Assembly: GCF_900215575.1 (NCBI RefSeq) | Contig: NZ_OBEJ01000002.1 | Coordinates: 558,001 to 622,000 of the forward strand | Direction of reading: 5' to 3' | Source of the DNA: Natronoarchaeum philippinense | GTDB taxonomy: Archaea; Halobacteriota; Halobacteria; Halobacteriales; Natronoarchaeaceae | DNA length: 64,000 bases | In this document: in pieces, positions 25,696 to 34,849 of the stretch | How the letters are laid out: the number at the start of each line of letters is the position of its first letter | Numbering within the stretch: position 1 is the stretch's first letter | Notes under the pieces: generated by a model | The model's database searches: none | What the model was told of the DNA's origin: nothing | The model's input: only the letters and a program-made list of their open reading frames with translations | Position numbers and translations under genes: made by a program

Positions 25696-27847
25696 CGCCC
25701 TCACCTCGCGTCAACAGCAGCGTGCCGTCTCCTTGCACCGCGGCGCGCCAGTCCGGCGGGACGACGGTGGTGCTCTCGGCCTGCTCGACGACCGCGGGGC
25801 CGTCGATCTCGCGTCCGGCGTCGAGCCCCGCCCGGTCGTAGATCGGCGTCGAGACGGGCCCGTCCGCGCCGAACGTGACTTCGCGCTCGCCGCGTCGCGC
25901 GTCTGCGCTCGACTGGTATCCGATCGGAAGCTCTCGCCCCGGAACGACGGCGCGAGCCCGAAGCGTCACCAGTTCGACGGCCTCGTCCATCCGGTAGCCA
26001 CGAGTGCGCTCGTGGGCCTCGTGGAAGCGTTCGGCGAGCGCGGCCGGATCGACCGGTTCGTCCGCCTCGACTTCGAGTTCGAAGCTCTGGCCGGCGTACC
26101 TGAGATCGGCCGAGCGCTCGACGCGAGCGGCGGCCGGATCGCTCGCCGACGCCAACACTTCCTCCCGAAGCCCCTCGTAGCGCTCCTCGATCGCGGCGCG
26201 GTCGGCGTCTGCTGAGAGTTGCGTGCGGTGGGTGCGGGCGGCGTCGTGGGCCTCGTCGGCCGCGAGCAGGCCGTATGCCGAGAGAACGCCGCAGGCGCGG
26301 GGCACGAGCACGGCGTCGATCCCCAGTCGGTCGGCCAGCGCGGCGGCGTGCATCGGCCCCGCGCCGCCGAAGGCCGCCAGCGCGAACTCGCGGGGGTCGA
26401 GCCCGCGCTCGACCGTGGCCGACCGGATCGCACGTGTCGTCCGGGCGAGGGCGACCTCGTGGACGCCGCGGGCTGCCGCGAGCGCGCCGTCGAGGTCGGC
26501 CGCATCGGCGAGGTCGGCGAGCGCGCTCCGGGCGGCGTCGGCGTCGATCGACAACTCGCCGCCCAGTTCGGCGTCGGCGCCGACGTAGCCGAGCACGACG
26601 GCGGCGTCGGTGACGGTCGGCTCCGTCCCGCCGCGGCCGTAGCACGCCGGGCCCGGCTCGGCGCCGGCGGATTCCGGACCGACGGTGAGCGCGCCGCCGG
26701 CGTCGACGCCCGCGAGGCTCCCGCCGCCGGCGCCGACGGTCGTCACGTCGACCACCGGCAGGCCGATCGGGCGTCCCCCAATCTCTGCGTCGGTGGTGCG
26801 CTCGGCGCCGCCGTCCCGGACGAGGCTCACGTCGGTCGAGGTGCCGCCCATGTCGACCGTGACGACGCCGTCGTACTCGGCCAGTGCGGCGGCGCCGTTG
26901 CTGTCACCCTCGCCGCGCCCACCATCGAGCGCGCCCTCGGCGATCTCTCCGGCGCCGACGACGCCCGCGGCCGGCCCCGAGAGCGCGGTCGTGATGGCGC
27001 GCTCGCGGACCGTCTCGGCGTCGGCGATGCCGCCGTTGGACTGCATCACGCGGGGCGCCGGGACGCCGGCGTCGGCGGCGCGTTCGACGAGCCGTTCGAG
27101 GTACTCGTCGACGACCGGCCGGACGGCGGCGTCGAGCGCGGTCGTCGCGGTGCGCTCGTACTCGCGGAACTCCGCGAGCACCTCGTGACTCGCCGAGACC
27201 GGAACGTCCAGTTCCTCCCGGAGGACGGCCGCGGCTCGGCGCTCGTTCTCGGGATGGGCGTAGGCGTGGAGAAAGGCGACGGCGACGCTCTCGACGGCGC
27301 GCTCGCGGAGGTCGGCCGCAAGGTCGCGGACCTCTCCCTCGTCGACCGACTGTTCGATTCCCTCCGGCGTCGCCCGTTCGTCGACCTCGAACCGGCGGCG
27401 TCGGGGGACGACCGGGTCCGGCGGCGTCGCGTCGAAGTCGTACAGCGCGGGCCGGTCCTGTCGGCGGATCTCCAGCACGTCGCGGAATCCCTCGGTCGTC
27501 ACCAGCGCCGTCTTCGCGCCACGCCCTTCGAGCAGGGCGTTGACCGTCACCGTCGTCGCGTGGCGGAACCGGTCGATCCCGTCCGGCTCGACGCCGGCGG
27601 CCCGGCAGGCTTTCTTGATCCCCGCGAGGACGCCCTCGCTCTGGTCGGCCGTCGTCGGCACCTTCGCGGTGACGAGCCGGCCGCTGTTCGGCGCAGCGTC
27701 GGCATCGTCGCTGGACGCCGCCCGAGAGCCGCTCTCAGACGCCGCTTCGGCCGCGGCGTCGACCAGCACCACGTCGGTGAACGTGCCCCCAACGTCCACG
27801 CCGACCCGGAGTTCTCGGTCGGCGTTCCCGTCTGCGTTCTCGCGCAT
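25688..27847 (-). CDS. hyuA: Hydantoinase A / 5-oxoprolinase alpha-type subunit
   Basis: The 719-residue protein has the ASKHA-fold HyuA pattern: VGVDVGGTFTDVVLVD (about 15-30), FRHATTVTVNALLEGRGAKTALVTTEGFRD (about 90-119), VMQSNGGIADAETV, VTVDMGGTSTDVSLV (about 312-326) and AAFGGAGPMHA. An acidic/Ser/Ala insertion (about 32-55) lies in the N-terminal domain. It splits the substrate ring with ATP in complex with HyuB. Start ATG at 27847. It is probably an accessory operon in this locus. Confidence 0.93.
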   Translation of the reverse strand: MRENADGNADRELRVGVDVGGTFTDVVLVDAAAEAASESGSRAASSDDADAAPNSGRLVTAKVPTTADQSEGVLAGIKKACRAAGVEPDGIDRFRHATTVTVNALLEGRGAKTALVTTEGFRDVLEIRRQDRPALYDFDATPPDPVVPRRRRFEVDERATPEGIEQSVDEGEVRDLAADLRERAVESVAVAFLHAYAHPENERRAAAVLREELDVPVSASHEVLAEFREYERTATTALDAAVRPVVDEYLERLVERAADAGVPAPRVMQSNGGIADAETVRERAITTALSGPAAGVVGAGEIAEGALDGGRGEGDSNGAAALAEYDGVVTVDMGGTSTDVSLVRDGGAERTTDAEIGGRPIGLPVVDVTTVGAGGGSLAGVDAGGALTVGPESAGAEPGPACYGRGGTEPTVTDAAVVLGYVGADAELGGELSIDADAARSALADLADAADLDGALAAARGVHEVALARTTRAIRSATVERGLDPREFALAAFGGAGPMHAAALADRLGIDAVLVPRACGVLSAYGLLAADEAHDAARTHRTQLSADADRAAIEERYEGLREEVLASASDPAAARVERSADLRYAGQSFELEVEADEPVDPAALAERFHEAHERTRGYRMDEAVELVTLRARAVVPGRELPIGYQSSADARRGEREVTFGADGPVSTPIYDRAGLDAGREIDGPAVVEQAESTTVVPPDWRAAVQGDGTLLLTRGEGDA

Positions 27848-27922
27848 GGATTGCCGGTCGGACCCGAGGCTACTCAAAGTGGGCGGTTCTGGAAAAATTG
27901 CAGTGAACTGCCGACGGCGCGG

Positions 27923-28480
27923 TCAGGGCGCGTCGTCCGGCACGTCGAAGTCGTGGTAGTGCTCGCCCTTCTCGTCGCTGAGGATCGACAGCGCGGCGGC
28001 GCCGCCGTCGCCGGCCGCGATGACGGCCTGCCACTCCTCGGCCCGGACCATCGCGCCGGTCGCGTAGAGATCGTCGACGCTGGTCTCCATCGAGAGGTTC
28101 ACGTCGACGGTGTCGTCGTCGCTGAAGTCACAGCCGAGGTCCTCGGCCAGCGAGCGATCGGCGCCGGTCGCCAGCACGACGTAGTCGGCGTCGTACTCGC
28201 CGTCCTCGGTCGTCAGCGAGAAGCCGTCGTCGGTCTGCTCGATCTCGGTGACCTCCTCGTCGGTGCGCACGTCGGCCTCGTAGTCCTCGGCCTGCCCGCG
28301 TGCGATGGCCATGTACTCGTCGCCGCTGAGGCTCCGGATTCCGGGGTAGTTGAACAGGTGGGCCTTGTGCATCCACGTCTCGTCGCCGTCGAAGACGACG
28401 GTGTCGAGGCCGTTTTTCGCGGTGAACAGCGCCGTGCTCAGGCCGGCGGGACCGCCGCCGACGACTGCTACGTTCGTCAT
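27923..28480 (-). CDS. Small FAD/NAD(P)-binding oxidoreductase, thioredoxin reductase-like
   Basis: The 185-residue protein starts with the dinucleotide motif VAVVGGGPAGLSTALF (about 4-19) and has YVVLATGADRSLAEDLG (about 99-115) and a C-terminal FAD-type motif ([30 protein letters not shown], about 137-166). It resembles a thioredoxin reductase shortened to the FAD domain: there is no CxxC redox pair and no separate NADPH domain. Whether it is active alone is not known. A strong TATA-like box (GTATAAAA in + coordinates 28504-28511) lies 24 nt upstream of the ATG at 28480. Confidence 0.82.
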   Translation of the reverse strand: MTNVAVVGGGPAGLSTALFTAKNGLDTVVFDGDETWMHKAHLFNYPGIRSLSGDEYMAIARGQAEDYEADVRTDEEVTEIEQTDDGFSLTTEDGEYDADYVVLATGADRSLAEDLGCDFSDDDTVDVNLSMETSVDDLYATGAMVRAEEWQAVIAAGDGGAAALSILSDEKGEHYHDFDVPDDAP

Positions 28481-28503
28481 ATTCGACAGGACGGCCGCTG
28501 GGA

Positions 28504-28511
28504 GTATAAAA
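28504..28511 (-). promoter_or_regulatory. TATA-like box of the small flavoprotein gene
   Basis: On the minus strand the sequence reads TTTTATAC, ending 23 nt before the ATG at 28480, consistent with leaderless transcription. The remaining sequence toward ftsZ1 (28512-28631) is GC-rich and contains an imperfect direct repeat of GGCGTCGCCGC. Confidence 0.6.
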
Positions 28512-28631
28512 ACAACAGTGACGGCCAATGAGGGTGGCTTCCTGTGCGGCGTCGCCGCGGCGTCTACACGCCGCCAGTCAGGGGCGTCGGCCGGCGTCGC
28601 CGCAGTCTACGCGGCACGTCAGTTCAGGGCG

Positions 28632-29777
28632 TTACTCGACGTAGTCGATGTCTTCGACCTGCTCTGCCGACTCGGGTTCTGCTTGGGCGTCGGTGTTGCT
28701 ACCGTAGATCTGGGGCGACTCGACGCCCGTGACGACGATCATCGTGCGCATGGTGCCTTCGAGCTGTTCGTCGATCGAGGTCCCCCAGATGATCCGGGCG
28801 TCCGGGTCGATCCGGTCGTAGATCTCCTCGACGACGCCTTCGGCTTCCTCGATGGACATGTCCGAGCCGCCGGTGACGTTGACGAGCGCGCTGTTGGCGC
28901 CCGAGATGTCGACGTCGAGCAGCGGAGAGCGCAGGGCAGTTTTGACCGAGTCTTGGGCTTTGGCGTCCGAATCGGACTCGCCGAGGCCGATCATGGCGAC
29001 GCCGCCCCGCTCCATGACGGTGCGAACGTCGGCGAAGTCCAGATTCACGAGACCGGGCTTGGTGATCAGTTCGGTGATGCCCTTGACCGATCGCATCAGC
29101 ACCTCGTCGGAGACCTTGAACGCCTGCCGGACGGGAAGCTTGCCGACCGAGTCGAGCAGGCGGTCGTTGGGCACGACGATCACGGTGTCGGCAACGTCGC
29201 GCAGCCGTTCGAGGCCGGCCTCGGCGTTGGTGCGCCGGACCTCGCCCTCGGCGGTGAACGGCGTCGTGACGATGGCGATGGTCAGCGCGCCGCTCTCGCG
29301 GGCCGCCTTGGCGACGACGGGCGCGCTGCCCGTGCCGGTGCCGCCGCCGAGTCCGGCCGTGACAAAGACCATATCGGAGCCGTCGACGGAGTCGTAGATC
29401 TCTTCTTGGCTCTCGATCGCGGCTTCCTCGCCGACCTGCGGGAGCGAGCCGGCCCCGCGGCCGCGGGTCTTCTGTTCGCCCATCAGAATCTTCGTGTCGG
29501 CTTCGACGTCGACGAGGTGCTGCACGTCGGTGTTGGCCGCGACGAGCTTCGCGCCGTGGATCCCCTCCTCGGCCATCCGGTTGACGGTGTTGCCGCCAGC
29601 GCCGCCACAACCGACGACCGTGATGTTGGTCTGAAGGTCCTGTAGAACGTCCTGTAGTTCGTCGTCGGTCATCTTGCCGGAGGCGTTGACATCGGTCGAG
29701 GCGGTCTCGCCCTGTCCCGCGGAGTCGTCGCCCCCGCTTTCGGCCTCGTCGATGGCGTCGTCTACGATCGAGTCCAT
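28632..29777 (-). CDS. ftsZ1: Cell division protein FtsZ1
   Basis: The 381-residue FtsZ has the GTPase motifs [12 protein letters not shown] (about 54-65), the tubulin signature GGGTGTGS (144-151) and the T7 synergy loop NLDFADV (245-251). An acidic N-terminal extension of about 40 residues and the C-terminal tail ([30 protein letters not shown]) fit the haloarchaeal FtsZ1 group rather than FtsZ2. It polymerises at the division site; in Haloferax FtsZ1 acts early as a scaffold. A TTAATTA box at 29805-29811 precedes the ATG by about 28 nt. Confidence 0.95.
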   Translation of the reverse strand: MDSIVDDAIDEAESGGDDSAGQGETASTDVNASGKMTDDELQDVLQDLQTNITVVGCGGAGGNTVNRMAEEGIHGAKLVAANTDVQHLVDVEADTKILMGEQKTRGRGAGSLPQVGEEAAIESQEEIYDSVDGSDMVFVTAGLGGGTGTGSAPVVAKAARESGALTIAIVTTPFTAEGEVRRTNAEAGLERLRDVADTVIVVPNDRLLDSVGKLPVRQAFKVSDEVLMRSVKGITELITKPGLVNLDFADVRTVMERGGVAMIGLGESDSDAKAQDSVKTALRSPLLDVDISGANSALVNVTGGSDMSIEEAEGVVEEIYDRIDPDARIIWGTSIDEQLEGTMRTMIVVTGVESPQIYGSNTDAQAEPESAEQVEDIDYVE

Positions 29778-29804
29778 TCTTGCCCAACTGTTACAGGATG
29801 GAGG

Positions 29805-29811
29805 TTAATTA
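29805..29811 (-). promoter_or_regulatory. TATA-like box of ftsZ1
   Basis: TAATTAA on the minus strand, about 28 nt upstream of the ftsZ1 ATG. The spacing suggests a leaderless or nearly leaderless mRNA. Confidence 0.5.
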
Positions 29812-29914
29812 CCTTTCCCCTCAAGTGTCAGATAGTCGGGGGAGACCGGAACCGCCAGAGATATTCGGCCGCGTTGACGGGCCTCAGACCTGTCGCGCCG
29901 GTCGGGCACGAGCG

Positions 29915-30907
29915 CTACGCGAACAACTCGACGAACGGGTCGACGCGCTCGCGCGTCCCCGTGACCAGTACCGAACGCCCGTCTTGGGTAGTCGTGACGG
30001 ATGTGTGTGGCGCAAATCGTCCGTCTTCGGAGCTGTTCTGGTCGACCCAGCTCCGGACCGCCTCGACATCCACACTGGCCTCGTCCGCGAAGACGATCAC
30101 GTACGTTTCCTCGAAGGGATCGCCATCGAGGCCCAGCGCGTACCCGTATCCGACCTGTCCCTCGAACACCGGGATCGTGAGATCGGTCTCGGGAATCTCG
30201 TCGGAGGTTTCCGCGAGGACGCGGTCGCCGTCGCCGACGTGGTCGAGTACCTCGGCCATGTCGGGGTTTTCGTCGGCGTACAGCGGCGTCTCCTCGGTCT
30301 GGGTGTCGGCCAAGTCCCGAAGCCCTTCGACGGGCGACTCGTTCTCGATCCACAGGAGAACGAACTCGCTGACGCCGATGGCGACCTGCGAAGACTGGCC
30401 GTCGACCTCGTTGAGGTACAGATCGAACTCCCGGTGTTCGCCCGCCGTCTCGAAGCCGAGATTGTCGACCAACCCCTCCCCGATCGCATCGGCGGGGTGG
30501 TCGCCGTACAGCACCTGCTGGCTGTTGTTGTCGGTCGTGACGTATTCTTCGAACGTGTCGACCGGGCTTCCGGCAGCTGAGGGCAGCGGAAACGGCGCCC
30601 GACCTTTGCCGTTCGTCCGGTCGACCAGCTCGGAGTACGCGCCCTCGATGAACGAGTTTTCGACACTCAGCAGCGCCTCGAACGAGAAGTACTCCGCTGG
30701 GTAGTGGTCCTGTCCCGTCACCGCGCCGGGCGCGGCGATCCACGTCTCCAACGAGAACGACGGTTTCTCCGAAGGGCCGTCGTCGCCATCGTCGTCATCA
30801 TTGCCGTCGCTACCGCCCAGACATCCCGCGAGGCCGGCCGTCGCTCCCGCCGACGCGAGCGCACCGACGGTTCCGAGTAGATCCCGCCGCTCGATCTCCT
30901 CTGACAT
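29915..30907 (-). CDS. Tat-type lipoprotein of unknown function
   Basis: The 330-residue product has a twin-arginine signal with a lipobox (EERRDLL-like start: MSEEIERRDLLGTVGALASA, then GLAGCLGG with Cys about 29), as is common for haloarchaeal lipoproteins. An acidic Asp/Gly linker (GNDDDDGDDGP) follows and then a folded region with no recognisable motif. It should sit on the outer face of the membrane. The ATG at 30907 places the twin Arg at residues 7-8; a longer upstream start would move it inward. Divergent from the radical SAM gene. Confidence 0.8.
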   Translation of the reverse strand: MSEEIERRDLLGTVGALASAGATAGLAGCLGGSDGNDDDDGDDGPSEKPSFSLETWIAAPGAVTGQDHYPAEYFSFEALLSVENSFIEGAYSELVDRTNGKGRAPFPLPSAAGSPVDTFEEYVTTDNNSQQVLYGDHPADAIGEGLVDNLGFETAGEHREFDLYLNEVDGQSSQVAIGVSEFVLLWIENESPVEGLRDLADTQTEETPLYADENPDMAEVLDHVGDGDRVLAETSDEIPETDLTIPVFEGQVGYGYALGLDGDPFEETYVIVFADEASVDVEAVRSWVDQNSSEDGRFAPHTSVTTTQDGRSVLVTGTRERVDPFVELFA

Positions 30908-31033
30908 TTCGATATGCGGATCGGTTCGCCCATCCACATAACTGTTGGCAAGTGGGTGTGGTGGTCGACCTGCTGTCCGTCGGCGTCTCGCCGATCCGCA
31001 TCAGTTTTCCCCGTCGAGAGGCTACCTGCGGGC

Positions 31034-32755
31034 ATGACAGACCCCGCGAATCTCGACGTGACGCTGGTCGACGGCTACGTCGACGAGCCGGCCCACTTCG
31101 GGGTCCCGCCGTACATCTCGACGTACCCGCGCTTTACCGCCGGCGCGCTCGTCGACGCCGGCGTCCCGAAAGACCAGATCACCTACCACACGATCGACGA
31201 ACTCCGGGACGACCGCTCGAAGTGGCGCGACGTGGCCGAGGCGGATCTGACCTGCTACATCGGCGGGATGACCGTCCCCGGCAAGTACGTCGGCGGCACA
31301 CCCGCGGAACCCGACGAGGTCCGGGAGATCGCCTGGACGGCGAAAGGGACCTGTCTGATGGGCGGTCCCGTCAAGTTCGGCGTCGGCGACCAGAACGAGG
31401 GCGCCAGCGAAACCGAACGCGACGATCTCGACTACGACTTCGTGGCGAAAGGCGACATCGAGGCCGCCGCCTACGACCTCGTCGAGAGCGGACTGGAGGG
31501 CTTTGGCGACCGGATGCGCGATGTCGAGGAGGTCGACCGCTGGGCCGCCAAAGGAGCCTTCGTCGTCGAACAGCACCCCAATCATCCCGAGTACCTGATC
31601 GCCGAGATGGAGACTTCTCGGGGCTGTCCGTATCGCTGTTCGTTCTGTACGGAACCGCTGTACGGCAACCCCTCGTTCCGGCCGCCCGAGTCCGTCGTCG
31701 GCGAAGTCGACCGGCTCTCGGACCACGGCGTCAAGCACTACCGACTGGGCCGACAGGCCGACATTCTCGCCTACGGCGGCGACGGCGAAGCGCCCAATCC
31801 CGACGCGCTCAGGACACTCTACGGCGGCATCCGCGAGGTGGCCCCCGATCTGGAGACGTTGCACCTCGACAACATGAATCCGATCACGATCGTCGAGTGG
31901 CCAGAGAAAGCGCGGGAGGGCATCCGGATCATCGCCGAGCACAACACGCCCGGCGACACCGCGGCGTTCGGACTCGAATCGGCAGATCCCGAGGTGATGA
32001 GCGACAACAATCTCAACGTCACCGCCGACGAGTGTCTCGAAGCCGTGCGCGTGGTCAACGAAGAAGGCGGGTGGCGTCCCGGCGAAGAGCCCGGAAGCGG
32101 CCCCTCGACGGGTGCGGACGCCGCGAATCGCCTGCCGAAACTGCTGCCCGGAATCAACCTCGTCCACGGGCTCAAGGGCGAGCGCGAGGAGACGTTCGAG
32201 CACAACAAGAACTTCCTCCACCGCGTCTACGACGAGGGGTTGATGCTCCGCCGGGTGAACATCCGGCAGGTGATGGCCTTCGCGGGGACAGACATGTCCG
32301 ACACCGGCGCCGAGATCGCCCGCGATCACAAGAAGATGTTCAAGCAGTACAAACGCGAAGTCCGCGAGGAGATCGACAACCCGATGCTCCAGCGCCTCGC
32401 GCCGCCGGGCACCCGACTGCCCGACGTGCATCTGGAGTATCATCAGGACGGCAAGACGTTCGGCCGCCAGTTGGGTACCTACCCGCTGCTCGTCGGCATT
32501 CCCGGCGAACTCGAACTCGGCCGAACGATCGATGTCGCGGTCGTCGACCACGGCTACCGGTCGGTCACGGGCGTTCCCCACCCGCTGGATCTCAACGACG
32601 CCTCGATGGACGAACTCACCGCGATCCCGGGCATCGGCAAACAGCGCGCCGGCGACATCGTCGTCAATCGCCCCTACGAATCGCCCGACGAGATCGAGGC
32701 CGATGTCGACCTGACGGCGTTTGCGACGGCGGGGCGGCCGGGCGATGCGGACTGA
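31034..32755 (+). CDS. Radical SAM protein with C-terminal helix-hairpin-helix
   Basis: The 573-residue protein has a radical SAM cluster motif RGCPYRCSFC with C198, C202 and C205, preceded by a roughly 190-residue N-terminal domain that looks like the B12-binding-type fold of other large radical SAM proteins (no cobalamin His motif is obvious). The C-terminus has a helix-hairpin-helix (LNDASMDELTAIPGIGKQRAGDIVVNRPY, about 523-551) that often binds DNA or RNA. The substrate is unknown; the HhH points to nucleic acid. Start ATG at 31034, after a TGCGGGC leader. Confidence 0.88.
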   Translation: MTDPANLDVTLVDGYVDEPAHFGVPPYISTYPRFTAGALVDAGVPKDQITYHTIDELRDDRSKWRDVAEADLTCYIGGMTVPGKYVGGTPAEPDEVREIAWTAKGTCLMGGPVKFGVGDQNEGASETERDDLDYDFVAKGDIEAAAYDLVESGLEGFGDRMRDVEEVDRWAAKGAFVVEQHPNHPEYLIAEMETSRGCPYRCSFCTEPLYGNPSFRPPESVVGEVDRLSDHGVKHYRLGRQADILAYGGDGEAPNPDALRTLYGGIREVAPDLETLHLDNMNPITIVEWPEKAREGIRIIAEHNTPGDTAAFGLESADPEVMSDNNLNVTADECLEAVRVVNEEGGWRPGEEPGSGPSTGADAANRLPKLLPGINLVHGLKGEREETFEHNKNFLHRVYDEGLMLRRVNIRQVMAFAGTDMSDTGAEIARDHKKMFKQYKREVREEIDNPMLQRLAPPGTRLPDVHLEYHQDGKTFGRQLGTYPLLVGIPGELELGRTIDVAVVDHGYRSVTGVPHPLDLNDASMDELTAIPGIGKQRAGDIVVNRPYESPDEIEADVDLTAFATAGRPGDAD

Positions 32756-32908
32756 TCGAAGCGTCGACCGGTGTTCGTTTGAATCGGATTTTTCCTGCTA
32801 GTGGCGTCCCGCCATGGTGGTGATCCATCGAATTATCCGCCGTCTACGGCGAAAACGGCCGTGCGAACTGTCGACAGTTCTATTATGGATGGCTCCAACG
32901 GTCGACAC

Positions 32909-32913
32909 GGAGG
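32909..32913 (+). promoter_or_regulatory. Shine-Dalgarno-like GGAGG before a TTG start
   Basis: GGAGG lies 9 nt before the TTG at 32923. It supports the unusual start codon of the TRAM gene, which has no in-frame ATG or GTG before its conserved N-terminus. Confidence 0.55.
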
Positions 32914-32922
32914 CATCTGACC

Positions 32923-33321
32923 TTGGAGATATCTGATAAACTGCTGTGTCTGTTCAGCGCCGAGGTATCAGTCGACGACGACAACTACGTCGTCGAGATT
33001 CCCCGACGCGAGGTCGAGACGGGCGACATCGACCCCGGAGACACCTACCGAGTCGCGCTCATCTCTCGTGACGTCGAAGAGGCCGACGAGGAGCCGGCAA
33101 CCGCCAGCGCCCCGTCTGAACCACAACCCCCGGTCGAGATCGGCGAGACGCGCTACGTCGAGATCGAGGACATCGGCAAGCAGGGCGACGGCATCGCCCG
33201 CGTCGAGCGGGGCTACGTGATCATCGTCCCCGGCGCCGAGGTCGGCGAGCGCGTCAAAGTCGAGGTCACCGAAGTGAAATCGAACTTCGCCGTCGGCGAA
33301 GTGATCGAAGAAACCTTCTGA
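32923..33321 (+). CDS. TRAM domain protein
   Basis: The 132-residue protein has an N-terminal half (MEISDKLLCLFSAEVSVDDDNYVVEIPRREVETGDIDPGDTYRVALISRDVE) of the haloarchaeal type and a C-terminal TRAM domain (VEIGETRYVEIEDIGKQGDGIARVERGYVIIVPGAEVGERVKVEVTEV, about 71-118), an OB-like RNA-binding fold. Such small TRAM proteins are thought to act as RNA chaperones. The start is TTG at 32923, supported by the GGAGG upstream and by the family N-terminus. An acidic, Ala/Pro linker separates the halves. Confidence 0.88.
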   Translation: MEISDKLLCLFSAEVSVDDDNYVVEIPRREVETGDIDPGDTYRVALISRDVEEADEEPATASAPSEPQPPVEIGETRYVEIEDIGKQGDGIARVERGYVIIVPGAEVGERVKVEVTEVKSNFAVGEVIEETF

Positions 33322-33369
33322 ATCGGTTCTCCGGCGGCATCACCGCCCGCCGTTACCCCGCGACAGCAG

Positions 33370-34035
33370 TCACTCGATGAGCGTGCCGTCGTCGGTTTTC
33401 GCCCCTTCGGAGTCGTGGACGACGACCCGATCGTCGGCGTCGACCGGCCGGTACTCGTCGCGCACGTCGATCGCCTCTTCGAGTTCCGTGATCGCCCGTT
33501 CTTTGAGCGTCGCCGCGAGTGCTTCGGCGTCACTGCGAGAAATATCTCGGCCCAGTCCCTCGCACTCGTGGGCTCGGACCATTCCCGACTCGTCGACGGC
33601 CTCGCCCATCGGCTGGCTCGTGCCCGCCAGCGCGACGCTGAAGGGGTAGGTTGCACAGATTAGCGGCCGGTCGCCGTGAATCGAGCAGGCGCCGACGCCG
33701 TCGTCGTCTTCCTCGTAAAACGTGCAGTCGCCACAGCCGTCAGTCTGGAGCGCCCACTCGAACGTCTGGCCGGTTCGGTCGCTGGTCTCCTCGTCGGCGT
33801 CGAGGCCATACGGCATCGGCCGCGCAACGTCGCGCCAGTCGTACTCCTCGTCGTGTTCCGACTGAATCTCCCGGACTTCGTCGGGGAACACCGTCGCCGT
33901 GTGTGGGTCGTCGTCCTCGGCCTTGCAGCAGGACCCACAGCGGGTACACTCGAAGCCGATCGACTCGATGGCGTCGGCCAGATCGGCCACGTCGAGATCT
34001 CGGGCGCGGTCGAGTTCGGCTTCGAGCGATTCCAT
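33370..34035 (-). CDS. YkgJ family cysteine cluster protein
   Basis: The 221-residue protein has the CxxCGxCC motif ECTRCGSCCKAE (about 29-40), then DGCGDCTFYEE (about 98-108), CSIHGDRPLICATYPF (about 117-132) and a C-terminal Cys (AHECEGLG). This is the putative Fe/Zn-cluster family UPF0153 of unknown function. Two acidic segments lie between. The ATG at 34035 gives MESLEAELDRARDL as expected. It ends convergent to the TRAM gene and is divergent from the DUF2071 gene. Confidence 0.88.
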   Translation of the reverse strand: MESLEAELDRARDLDVADLADAIESIGFECTRCGSCCKAEDDDPHTATVFPDEVREIQSEHDEEYDWRDVARPMPYGLDADEETSDRTGQTFEWALQTDGCGDCTFYEEDDDGVGACSIHGDRPLICATYPFSVALAGTSQPMGEAVDESGMVRAHECEGLGRDISRSDAEALAATLKERAITELEEAIDVRDEYRPVDADDRVVVHDSEGAKTDDGTLIE

Positions 34036-34129
34036 GCGAGTACGGAGCGGGCCCGCGGGCAAAAGCGTCGCGCTGTCGTCCCGATTCCGTCGGCGAAACC
34101 AACTTTTGTCTACCCTCCTGAGGGGACGC

Positions 34130-34819
34130 ATGGTCGTTCCCTTGGCGATGGGCTGGCGACACTTGCTGTTCGAGAACTGGCCGATCGACCCCGACGTGAT
34201 GGACGCCCACCTACCGGATGCGCTGGCGCCGGACACGTACGATGGATCGGCGTGGCTCTCGGTCGTCCCGTTTACCAACGTCGCCGTCCGACCCAAAGGA
34301 GTCCCCGAGGCGTTCGGCATCCGGCTCCCGGAACTCAACCTCAGGACGTACGTCACGCGAGACGGCGTTCCCAGCGTCTACTTTTTCAGCCTCGATGCAC
34401 AGGGGCTCACGAGCGTGCTCGGCGCGCGGGTCTTCCAACACCTACCGTACTACTATGCGCGGATCTCGCTGGAGTGTGCGGACGGCCGTGTGGCGTTTCG
34501 CAGCCGTCGGAAACACCCCGGAGCACGCCCTGTTCACTTCGAGGGGCGATACTGGCCGACCGGCGAACCGTTTTCGGCGCCCGAGGACCCGCTCGCGGAG
34601 TTCTTGGTCGAACGCTACCGATTTTACACGGAGGCCCAAGACGGCTCGATTCGCTACAGCGATGTCAGCCATCCGCCGTGGACGCTGTACCCGGCCGCCA
34701 CCGAAATCGAGACGAACACGCTGCTGTCGGCACACGGGTTCGCTGAACCGGACACAGAACCGGTGTGCTACTACAGCCCGGGACTGGATGTGACCGCCTC
34801 CCGGAGCCAGCAGGAGTGA
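34130..34819 (+). CDS. DUF2071 (YqjF-like) family protein
   Basis: The 229-residue protein matches DUF2071: MGWRHLLFENWPIDPDVMDAHLPDALAPDTYDGSAWLSVVPF (about 7-48), LPELNLRTYVTRDGVPSVYFFSLDAQG and LPYYYARISLE. The fold resembles acetoacetate decarboxylase. No substrate is known. It is likely soluble. The ATG at 34130 precedes the family core by only a few residues. Confidence 0.85.
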   Translation: MVVPLAMGWRHLLFENWPIDPDVMDAHLPDALAPDTYDGSAWLSVVPFTNVAVRPKGVPEAFGIRLPELNLRTYVTRDGVPSVYFFSLDAQGLTSVLGARVFQHLPYYYARISLECADGRVAFRSRRKHPGARPVHFEGRYWPTGEPFSAPEDPLAEFLVERYRFYTEAQDGSIRYSDVSHPPWTLYPAATEIETNTLLSAHGFAEPDTEPVCYYSPGLDVTASRSQQE

Positions 34820-34849
34820 CCCCGGGTGCGATCGGGGGGTTGCCCCCGG

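Noticed and set aside
31022-32581. A 519-codon open frame antisense to the radical SAM gene
   Set aside because: No family-like motif; the sense strand has the radical SAM cluster.
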